From JAWXCM01 sp034408745 (GTDB taxonomy: Bacteria; Acidobacteriota; Terriglobia; Bryobacterales; Bryobacteraceae): a stretch of 18,483 nt of DNA. The DNA lies in assembly GCA_034408745.1 (NCBI GenBank), contig JAWXCM010000351.1:1-18483 (forward strand), written 5' to 3'. The notes under the pieces are model-generated. The model did no database searches and was not told the origin of the DNA. It saw nothing but the letters and a program-made list of their open reading frames with translations. Numbering within the stretch: position 1 is the first letter of the stretch; each line of letters opens with the position of its first letter. A program made the position numbers and the translations under genes. Positions 9,001-15,095 of the stretch are shown here, in pieces.

Positions 9001-9532
9001 GGGTGTTGACGGGGACATCGGCGAACTGGCCGTTGGCCGAGGGCGCCACCAGCACGTTGGTCGTCAACTGCACCAGTCGAAACGGGTTCCTGCCATTCAA
9101 AGGAATGTTGGAGACTTTTGTGCTGTCGATCACCTGGCCGAGTGCCGAGGTATCCTGCTCCACCATTCCGGCGTTCGCGGTCACCTCGACCGTTTCCGCC
9201 ACAGCGCCAAGCTCCAGCAGGAAGTCGATGCGAGCGGTCTGGTTGACGGTAAGTTTGAGTCCGGTGCGAGTCACCGGTTTAAAGCCATCCTTCACGACGC
9301 CCACACGGTACTCGCCAGGAGGAAGGGCGGGGAATACGTATCCCCCTGTCTCATTGGACTGGGCCTGACGGGTCAGGCCGGTCTCCACGTTAGTGACGCG
9401 GAGGTCCGCATCGATGACGGCAGCGCCGCTGGGATCGGTTACACGGCCCACCACCTGAGCGGTGGTAGCCTGGCTAAACCCGGCGGGCGCGCAGACAAGA
9501 AGCAACAAGGCAACTCGATACACGGAACGCAT
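6056..9532 (-). CDS. Oar-like TonB-dependent receptor 1
   Basis: With the ATG at 9532 the protein has 1158 aa. AGAGGGGG at 9538-9545, five bases upstream, supports this start over one 22 codons earlier. The protein starts with a signal peptide (RSVYRVALLLLVCAPAGFSQ). A carboxypeptidase-regulatory/Cna-B-like domain follows at about 25-105 (VGRVTDPSGAAV, GGYVFPALPPGEYRV). A plug-like region carries VETVEVTAN-type and IPLNGRNPFRLVQLT motifs, then GGRARTNEVLIDGIPSTTGF and EWGRFGGGVINVSTRSGSN. The remainder is a long beta-barrel ending in LALKILF, with the terminal Phe typical of outer-membrane barrels. Its role is probably outer-membrane uptake of a large ligand such as a glycan or peptide. It lacks the N-terminal signalling (STN/secretin) domain of FecA-type receptors. 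It is a clear paralogue of receptor 2, sharing most of these motifs at the same places. Confidence 0.93.
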   Translation of the reverse strand: MRSVYRVALLLLVCAPAGFSQATTAQVVGRVTDPSGAAVIDADLRVTNVETGLTRQAQSNETGGYVFPALPPGEYRVGVVKDGFKPVTRTGLKLTVNQTARIDFLLELGAVAETVEVTANAGMVEQDTSALGQVIDSTKVSNIPLNGRNPFRLVQLTTNVLVAPSANGQFADVPVNTLDDSMISINGGRARTNEVLIDGIPSTTGFVNQMTTIPNPDSTQEFKVQSNNLSAEWGRFGGGVINVSTRSGSNQLHGSLYEYLRNSAFDANEFFNRRAGNGTPAFRMNQFGYSVGGPVVIPGVYKGTNKTFFFTDYQGTRWRRGDTFLGTVPTELQRKGDFTQTLTQRGQQIVIYDPDTTRVDPANPARFIRTAFPGNVLPASRINPIGAKMAAYYPLPNTTGDPLTGTNNFVNNAARAIEQANFGSRVDHNMGQAWRMFGRFSVNRSTLAQPDTFGNPATSGVGANGKLYLNNYNAGFDNTVTLSPSSVFNVRYGFARFYWARNTRSYGFDQTTLGIPASLVSQMAAPLYPNMSVEGFAAQGGGSVLRTGQDTHTLLASLARLSGKHNFKFGLDIRLHRMHLFNLNNGGGNYAFNRTMSRGPDPNAVTETGGSGLASLLLGTPTSGSINLAVGNTLQNFYYAGYLQDDFRVSSRLTLNLGVRWEAESPMRERRNQINFFDVGIASPVRNSAFPNLKGGLVFADESNRQVYAWDKNNFAPRGGFAWSFSNKMVIRGGGGLFFAPFGVSDVGEGYVPNSGFTASTPMVATIDGITPFRTLTNSYADGLLKPTRADLGASTYLGQGVTAWDPAAVTPYTVQWNLDIQRSFGRAFLVEAAYSGSRGVKLNQTREYNALDPRYLALGTALQTLVDNPFYPNIPAGGLAQSRVQRRQLLLPYPQYSGVSVVNSSSGNSVYHSLALKGEKRMSKGYSVLLSYTLAKLISDTRNSFGANGNNLNTGLNTGVQNWYDLRSERSLSEIDAARSLAVSFVAELPFGGGKAYLGKLHGVAGRLVSGWQLSGVVTSRSGFPLVLSATIPNGGNRPNSTGVSAELSGDRSRNDQVTRWFNTSAFTQPAAFTFGNVSRTLPDVRGPAFNNIDVSLLKNTRIREGLQVQFRAEYFNVLNHANFWQPNSAFGSQQFGQLNTTTGLPRVGQLALKILF

Positions 9533-9557
9533 AGATACCCCCTCTGTTTGTTGGGTG

Positions 9558-9599
9558 CGTGCGGCGAACCGCTTTCGCGACAGATCGACGGAAAACAAT
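9558..9599 (-). promoter_or_regulatory. Predicted upstream control element of receptor 1
   Basis: In plus-strand orientation this region contains CGTGCGGCGA (9558-9567), TTTCGCGACA (9573-9582) and GAAAACAAT (9591-9599), in the same order as upstream of receptor 2. There the matching pieces are CGTGCGGTGA (13164-13173), TTTCGCGACA (13183-13192) and GAAAACAAT (13214-13222). The middle box begins 41 bases from the start of receptor 1 and about 45-48 bases from that of receptor 2. The rest of the two leaders is not obviously similar, so the conserved blocks are good candidates for a shared promoter or operator. The factor is unknown. A duplicated leader without function is the alternative. Confidence 0.5.
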
Positions 9600-9604
9600 T
9601 ACGG

Positions 9605-9637
9605 CCCGGCCGACAGGGGACGTCCTGACCGGCCGGG
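9605..9637 (-). terminator. GC-rich hairpin after receptor 2 (probable terminator)
   Basis: CCCGGCCG at 9605-9612 pairs with CGGCCGGG at 9630-9637, and inside it CAGG (9614-9617) pairs with CCTG (9624-9627), leaving a six-base loop and a small bulge. It begins 18 bases beyond the stop of receptor 2 in the direction of transcription. The following transcript-sense bases include ATTGTTTT rather than a clean U-run. It separates receptor 2 from the control element of receptor 1, so the two paralogues probably have separate transcripts. Confidence 0.6.
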
Positions 9638-9655
9638 AAAATTCGGGCTCGAGGT

Positions 9656-12600
9656 TCAGAAATTCAGTTTGAGCGCGAACTGCATCACTCGCGGAAGAAC
9701 GGTCTGCTGACTCGCGGTGATTTTGCCGAAATCCAGACTTCCGAACGCGGTGTTCGGCATCCAGAACTGGGGTTTGTTTAGCGCGTTAAAGGCTTCCGCA
9801 CGGATCTGGAGGTCCACCTTTTCGCGGAGCTTTACTATTTTGGTCAGTGAAAAATCCACGTTGGTAACGCCTGGTCCGCGAACGTCGGGGAGTGTGCGGC
9901 TGAGGTTGCCCATGGTGAACGACGCCGGGAGCAGGAATGCCGAGGTGTCGAACCACTTCGAGATCTGATCGTTCCGGCTGCGTCCAGCGGGCATTTCAGC
10001 GCTGTTGCCGGTGCTGTTCGGACGGTTACCGCCGCCGGGTATCGGAGCAGTTACCACCAGCGGCATGCCGGTGCTGTTTTTGAAGATGGTGCTCAGATTC
10101 CACCCGCCCACGACTTGTCCGGCGAACCCTTTGCCTGTCCACCTGCGGCCTGGTCCAAACGGCAGCTCGGCCACATGGCTGATCACGAGAGACCGCGACA
10201 CATCCATTTCAGAAATGCCGCGTTCGCCGCGCAGGTTGTACCAGTCCTGCGTGCCTGTGTTGTTACTTTGCACGCCCAGGCCCGCGAGATTGTTGTTCGA
10301 GTTGCCGATCAGTTTGCCGCCAGTGAACGCCACCAGGAAGCTCTGCCCGTGCGACATCCGCTTCTCGGCCTTCGCCTGAATCGAGTGGTAGGAGGACGTG
10401 GCGGCGCCGGCGTTGAGCACCGTTACGCCCGTGTATTGCGGATACGGCAGCAGCAACTGGCGGCGCTGGACTCTGGGCTGAGCGAGCGCACCCACGGCGA
10501 TCTTGCCGTAGAACGGATTGTCGACGAGTTCCTGGAGCCGAGTCCCCATGGAGAGCAGCTCGGTGGGAAGAGCGTTGTAATCGTACACGCGAGCCTGTTT
10601 CACACCGCGACTTCCCGCATAGGCGACGTCCACAAGGAAGTTGGGAGTGATGCTTCGCTGCACGTCGAAATTCCACTGCATGGTATAGGGTGTACGGCCT
10701 GTATAGTCCCACGTGGTCACCGCCTGACCCACCATCGCCGACGCGCCGGCGCCGCTTCCGGGGGGCGTCTGCAGACCATCGGGGAACGGATTGCGGAGGT
10801 AGGCAAACGGCGTCACCGAATCGATGGAGCCGACAAACGGCGTCGCTCCGCTGAAGCCATTTCCGTTGACGGGGGTGAAATTATTCAGGTCGTTACTCAA
10901 TTCCAGTGCGCCGTAGAACATACCGAATCCGGTACGAATGGTGGTGCGCCGGCCGAGCGAGAACGCCAGTCCGATGCGGGGCGAAACGTTGTTCTTGTCC
11001 CACGCATACGCGGAGCGGCCCACGCCGTCTTTGGTGACGAATCGAAGACCACCCTTCAGGTCCGGGAATGTCGCGTTGGCAAGCGGGCTTTTCTGGTTCA
11101 CGTCGAACCAGGCAAGCTGATTGCGACGCTCGGTGTAGGGCGATTCCGTTTCGTAGCGGATGCCGACGTTGACGGTCAGACGGCGGCTGAGCCGGTAATC
11201 ATCCTGAACATATCCGGAATAATAAAAGTTTTGCAGCGACGCGCCGGGATAGCTGCCGATGGAGCCCGATGCCACTGTACCCAGCAGCAGGCTGGCGACT
11301 CCGCTTCCGGCATTTACCGTGAACACGTTTGGGTCAGGGCCGCGAGTAAAGGCTCGGTTGACGGCGTAGGATCCACCGCCATTGGGAATAATCCACAGAT
11401 TATTCCGCCGCAGCCGAAGATCCGCCCCGATTTTCCAGGTGTGCTTGCCCTTGATGATGGTGATTGACGGGAGCAGGCTGTGCGTGTCCTGGCCGGTGTC
11501 GATAAAGCTGCCGCCGCCGAGTGAGCTGAAGCCCTCGACGCCCACCGACGGGAAGAGCGGAATCTGCATTTTGCCGACCACCGAATCGGCCATGCCCAGC
11601 GTCCGCTGATCGAAGCCGTAGCTGCGTGTCAGCCGCGACCAGTTGAAGCGTGCGAGTCCATAGCGGACGTTCAGCAGCGAGTTGGGTGAGAGCGTACAGG
11701 TGGTATCCCAGGCGGCGGTGTAATAGCGAAACTGAATCGCTCCGTTGGCGCCGACACCCGGACTGGCCACGTTTTCGAAGTAGTCGGGCTGCTGCAACAC
11801 GTTGTCGGTAACGGCCAGGCGGCCGAACATGCGGAGCTTGTCGTTGAAGTTGTGGTCGAGGCGGATGGCGCCCTCGTTCTTGTTGATCTGGCGCTGCGCG
11901 TTGCTGAGGAAGTTCTGCGTTTGCGTGACAGGGTCGCCGGTTGCGTTCGGCACCGGATAGAACTTCACGAGGTTGGCGCCCACAGGATCGAGCCGGCTCT
12001 GCGGGATGATGTTGCCCGGGAAAACCTGACGGCGGTAAATCGTGCTGCCCGGAGTCAAGGGAGCGCTGGTCAGCGGATCGTAAATTACGATGAGATCGCC
12101 GGCCGGTGTAAACGTTTTGGTGAAATCGCCCGACCGTTGAATGGTGCTGGGGACAGTTGTCGCGAAAATATCGCCGCGACGCCAGCGTGTTCCCTCGTAA
12201 TTAGCGAAAAAGAATGTCTTATTTCGGCCATCGTAGAGCCTGCCGAGCCGGATGGGGCCGCCCACGGCGGTGCCGAACTGATTCATTCGGAACGGAGGCT
12301 TGTTGCGTCCGGCGCGCTTGTTAAAGAATTCATTCGAATCGAACGCGCTGTTTCGCAGGAATTCAAACAGCGAGCCATGGAACTGATTGGTTCCGCCGCG
12401 TGTGCTGACGTTGATGACGCCGCCGCCGAAGCGGCCCCACTCGGCCGACATCGCATTGCTTTGGACTTTGAATTCCTGTGTCGCGTCGACAGACGGGACG
12501 GTGGTGAACAGATTCAGAAAGCCGGTTGTGGAGGGAACGCCGTCCACCATTACTTCATTACTCTGCGCACGGCCGCCGTTGATGGAGAAGTTGATATCAT

Positions 12601-13135
12601 CGAAAGTTCCCACGGACACATCGCCGAATTGCCCGCTGGATCCAGGAGTGGTCAGGACACCGGGCGTGAGGTTCACCAGCCGGAACGTCATGCGTCCGTT
12701 CAACGGCAGGCTCATAATTTTGCGGTTGTCCACCACCTGACCGAGCGACGATGTTTCCTGATCGAGCAACGGCGCATTTGCCGTAACCTCGACACTGTCG
12801 GTGACGGCGCCCACATCGAGAACAAAGTCGATGCGCGCCACCTGGTCCACCTGAAGAACAACACCGGAGCGGGTGACTGGCCTGAATCCTTCTTTTTGAA
12901 CCGTGATGCGGTATTTTCCGGGCGGCAGCAGAGGCAGCACGTAATTACCTTCGGTGTTCGAGGTTCCGGAACGCCGTAAGCCCGTATCTTCATTGGAAGC
13001 GCTGACGGATGCCTCGGGAACCGTGGATCCGCTGGGATCGGAGATTTTGCCAGTGACTGTGGACGAAGTGGACTGGCTCCACGCACAAAACGACAGGGCA
13101 ATGGGCAAAGCCCATCTGGCGAGTTTAGGTGTCAT
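9656..13135 (-). CDS. Oar-like TonB-dependent receptor 2
   Basis: There are two adjacent ATG codons (13138 and 13135). AGAGG at 13142-13146 lies three bases from the first and six from the second, so the second is chosen; the product has about 1159 aa. A longer frame upstream would cross the divergent promoter region and is discounted. A signal peptide (TPKLARWALPIALSFCAWSQ) is followed by a carboxypeptidase-regulatory domain (VTGKISDPSGSTV, GNYVLPLLPPGKYRI), plug-like motifs (VEVTANAPLLD, LPLNGRMTFRLVNLTPGV, EVMVDGVPSTTGF, EWGRFGGGVINVSTRGGTN) and a barrel ending in FALKLNF. It is the tandem paralogue of receptor 1, nearly equal in length. It transcribes away from the ECF sigma gene across a 117-base spacer, a layout that favours co-regulation. 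The ligand is unknown. Confidence 0.93.
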   Translation of the reverse strand: MTPKLARWALPIALSFCAWSQSTSSTVTGKISDPSGSTVPEASVSASNEDTGLRRSGTSNTEGNYVLPLLPPGKYRITVQKEGFRPVTRSGVVLQVDQVARIDFVLDVGAVTDSVEVTANAPLLDQETSSLGQVVDNRKIMSLPLNGRMTFRLVNLTPGVLTTPGSSGQFGDVSVGTFDDINFSINGGRAQSNEVMVDGVPSTTGFLNLFTTVPSVDATQEFKVQSNAMSAEWGRFGGGVINVSTRGGTNQFHGSLFEFLRNSAFDSNEFFNKRAGRNKPPFRMNQFGTAVGGPIRLGRLYDGRNKTFFFANYEGTRWRRGDIFATTVPSTIQRSGDFTKTFTPAGDLIVIYDPLTSAPLTPGSTIYRRQVFPGNIIPQSRLDPVGANLVKFYPVPNATGDPVTQTQNFLSNAQRQINKNEGAIRLDHNFNDKLRMFGRLAVTDNVLQQPDYFENVASPGVGANGAIQFRYYTAAWDTTCTLSPNSLLNVRYGLARFNWSRLTRSYGFDQRTLGMADSVVGKMQIPLFPSVGVEGFSSLGGGSFIDTGQDTHSLLPSITIIKGKHTWKIGADLRLRRNNLWIIPNGGGSYAVNRAFTRGPDPNVFTVNAGSGVASLLLGTVASGSIGSYPGASLQNFYYSGYVQDDYRLSRRLTVNVGIRYETESPYTERRNQLAWFDVNQKSPLANATFPDLKGGLRFVTKDGVGRSAYAWDKNNVSPRIGLAFSLGRRTTIRTGFGMFYGALELSNDLNNFTPVNGNGFSGATPFVGSIDSVTPFAYLRNPFPDGLQTPPGSGAGASAMVGQAVTTWDYTGRTPYTMQWNFDVQRSITPNFLVDVAYAGSRGVKQARVYDYNALPTELLSMGTRLQELVDNPFYGKIAVGALAQPRVQRRQLLLPYPQYTGVTVLNAGAATSSYHSIQAKAEKRMSHGQSFLVAFTGGKLIGNSNNNLAGLGVQSNNTGTQDWYNLRGERGISEMDVSRSLVISHVAELPFGPGRRWTGKGFAGQVVGGWNLSTIFKNSTGMPLVVTAPIPGGGNRPNSTGNSAEMPAGRSRNDQISKWFDTSAFLLPASFTMGNLSRTLPDVRGPGVTNVDFSLTKIVKLREKVDLQIRAEAFNALNKPQFWMPNTAFGSLDFGKITASQQTVLPRVMQFALKLNF

Positions 13136-13163
13136 CATGGACCTCTGGTGTGACCTACTGCTA

Positions 13164-13222
13164 CGTGCGGTGAGGGTTTCGTTTTCGCGACAAGATTCTT
13201 TTTTCTTTGTCGCGAAAACAAT
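13164..13222. promoter_or_regulatory. Divergent control region with perfect 13-bp inverted repeat
   Basis: Arms GTTTTCGCGACAA (13181-13193) and TTGTCGCGAAAAC (13207-13219) are exact inverse complements around a 13-base T-rich loop. Each arm presents TTGTCGCGAAAAC facing outward, one toward receptor 2 and one toward the sigma factor gene. CGTGCGGTGA (13164-13173) and GAAAACAAT (13214-13222) are also found upstream of receptor 1. The position between divergent genes suggests a shared operator or a pair of divergent promoter elements. As RNA it could also form a hairpin in the leader of either gene. Confidence 0.6.
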
Positions 13223-13255
13223 CCCGGGCGCGCACTCAGCACTGAGGAGCAAGCG

Positions 13256-13804
13256 TTGACGCGCGACGAAGCGGCCGAGGTAGTCAATGCCCTGTTCGAC
13301 GGGTGGTACGACTCGATGGTCCGATTTGCGTTCCGGCTCACTGGCTCTGTGGGAGAGGCCGAGGAGGTGGTTCAGGACGCGTTTCTGCAACTATTTAACG
13401 ATCTCTGTGCCGGGACTGGAATTGACAATCCGAAAGCCTGGACCTTCTGTGTGGTTCGGCGCGGCGCCGCGCGCAGCATACAGCATCATTTGAAACGGGA
13501 GGTGCCGCTCGATACGGTGGACCTGTTCTTCTCCACCGCGCCGCTGCCCGACGCGGACGACGGCGACATGGACAGAATGCTGTCCGTGCTGACCCCCCGG
13601 GAACTGGAGGTTGTGCTTTTACGGCTGGAATCGATGAAATATCGTGAAATTGGGAGTGCGCTGGGCATTACCGCCAACACCGTCAACGTGCTGCTGGCCC
13701 GGGCACTTCGCAAACTACAGGCGTTCGTCAGCGGACCCGAGCGCCGGGCCACCACCACGCTCTCAAAACGACTGGAGGCGCATGAAATCGAAACACTCCA
13801 GTGA
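13256..13804 (+). CDS. ECF-type RNA polymerase sigma factor
   Basis: The 182 aa protein starts at TTG 13256, with GAGGAG at 13244-13249 six bases before it; this is the only well-placed ribosome site. Region 2 spans about residues 11-50 (ALFDGWYDSMVRFAFRLTG, GEAEEVVQDAFLQLF). A linker of about 55 residues follows. Region 4 spans about 106-158 (LTPRELEVVLLRLESMKYR, then EIGSALGITANTVNVLLARA, the helix-turn-helix). There is no sigma region 3, as usual in ECF factors. It directs RNA polymerase to a small regulon and is normally held by an anti-sigma factor. The next gene overlaps its last 23 bases and encodes a candidate. Its targets may include the divergent receptor operon. Confidence 0.9.
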   Translation: MTRDEAAEVVNALFDGWYDSMVRFAFRLTGSVGEAEEVVQDAFLQLFNDLCAGTGIDNPKAWTFCVVRRGAARSIQHHLKREVPLDTVDLFFSTAPLPDADDGDMDRMLSVLTPRELEVVLLRLESMKYREIGSALGITANTVNVLLARALRKLQAFVSGPERRATTTLSKRLEAHEIETLQ

Positions 13805-15080
13805 TGAGACGCTTCTGGCGCTGACCGACGGGGAGCTGAGTGTCGTGCGGGTGTTGCAGACGCGGGTTCATTTGCAGTCGTGCTGGGAGTGCCGGGCGAG
13901 GCTCAGCAGGCTCGAGGCCACAGCCCAGTCGCTGGCCGAGGCGCGTCTTCGGTCGAATTTTCTGTCCCCCGGCCGTGTGGAAACAGCGCGTGCGCGGTTC
14001 CTGGACAAGGTACGTGAGGAGGCTCCGCCTCCGGCCGTCGTGCGGTGGTCCAGCATGCCGGTTCTGGGGCGGCGCGGACTGGCGTTCGCGGCCGCCGCGA
14101 TGCTCAGCCTGGCGGCAATCGTGACTGTGTGGCGGCAATCGGAACCTGTACCCTCTGTCAAGCCGCGGTCTTCTGTGACAGTGCCTCGGGCGGCCGTCAA
14201 GCCGGCGCGGCCGGTCTCCACGCCGCGCGCCATCAGGCACGAGGCTTCTCCTGTCGCCTCGCCGCTGCCGCATACGCTGACAGCGCCGCCGGCCGCGCTC
14301 GGGCTGGATCAGGAAGTCGCCGTGTGGTGGATGCTGCACGAAACGGGGGCATGCCGTGGCGACGAGGTTCACGTCGAACGCCGTCTGGACAAGATCTATC
14401 TCACAGGCATCGTCAGCACGGATGAGCGGCGGCAGGATCTGCTGGCTCGTGCAGGCGCCCTCGATTTTGAAGTGGCCGCCGAACTTCGAACTCCCACCGA
14501 TGCTCCCGACCAGCCGTTGCCCTCGACGCCGCGGGACAGCGCACCCGCTGAGCGCGTGTTGCGGGTGAGTGCTCCTGGTGAGCCGCTTGTCCGCGAATGG
14601 CTCCGGGAGCAGAAAGTCGACAACCAGAAGATCGGTCCACGAACCGCGGAAATCGCCAACGCGAGCGTGCGGGCGGCCGACGTGGCATGGACGGAAGCGT
14701 TCGCTCTGGAGGATCTGCGATCGCGTTTCGGTCCGGGCTGGCACCAGCTTTCTGAAGTCAGCCGTGCCTCCGTGCTGGCCATGATGCGCGCTCACTGGCG
14801 CGATCTGCAGCGCGCCGCCGTCCGCCAGCGCGAAGCCCTGGCCGGCGTGGTTACCGCGTCGCAGCCCGCCGAGGGTGGGGTGTTCGAGGCGGTGCAGCAA
14901 TGGAATCAGGCGGTCCAGCAACTCTTTGCGCCGGCCGAGCCGGTACGAGTCCCCACGCCGGCACTGGTGGGACACCTTTCCGCTGCCCTCGCCAATATCG
15001 AGAACATGCCTGGGGACGACGTGGCATTGGCGGCGTTCGCCCGTGCCGCTCCCGCCGTTTCGCTCGGCAAGCTGGAATAG
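13782..15080 (+). CDS. Membrane anti-sigma factor (zinc-finger type) with large outer domain
   Basis: The 432 aa protein starts at ATG 13782, three bases after GGAGG (13774-13778), inside the end of the sigma gene. H30-x3-C34-x2-C37 (HLQSCWEC) matches the HxxxCxxC zinc anti-sigma motif. One membrane segment lies at about 98-117 (GLAFAAAAMLSLAAIVTV), so about 310 residues would face the periplasm. That part has a Pro/Ala-rich linker (about 120-170), then a patch (VERRLDKIYLTGIVSTDERR) that vaguely resembles a BON-type repeat, and a helical C-terminal half of unknown family. The overlap with the sigma gene indicates coupled translation. A direct role in holding the ECF factor is well supported by motif and context. 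What the outer domain senses is unknown. Confidence 0.8.
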   Translation: MKSKHSSDETLLALTDGELSVVRVLQTRVHLQSCWECRARLSRLEATAQSLAEARLRSNFLSPGRVETARARFLDKVREEAPPPAVVRWSSMPVLGRRGLAFAAAAMLSLAAIVTVWRQSEPVPSVKPRSSVTVPRAAVKPARPVSTPRAIRHEASPVASPLPHTLTAPPAALGLDQEVAVWWMLHETGACRGDEVHVERRLDKIYLTGIVSTDERRQDLLARAGALDFEVAAELRTPTDAPDQPLPSTPRDSAPAERVLRVSAPGEPLVREWLREQKVDNQKIGPRTAEIANASVRAADVAWTEAFALEDLRSRFGPGWHQLSEVSRASVLAMMRAHWRDLQRAAVRQREALAGVVTASQPAEGGVFEAVQQWNQAVQQLFAPAEPVRVPTPALVGHLSAALANIENMPGDDVALAAFARAAPAVSLGKLE

Positions 15081-15095
15081 GCACGGCGCAGCGCA

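Noticed and set aside
6794..12979. Several plus-strand open frames of 375-459 residues opposite the two receptors
   Set aside because: They recur at equivalent places in both paralogues because the receptors share codons; none has independent support.
13194..13206. T-rich loop of the inverted repeat read as a terminator U-run
   Set aside because: The T-run lies in the loop rather than after the stem, and the element sits between divergent starts, not after a gene.
13139..13390. N-terminal extension of receptor 2 by up to 85 residues
   Set aside because: It would overlap the divergent sigma gene and the inverted repeat, and the signal peptide and ribosome site place the start at 13135-13138.
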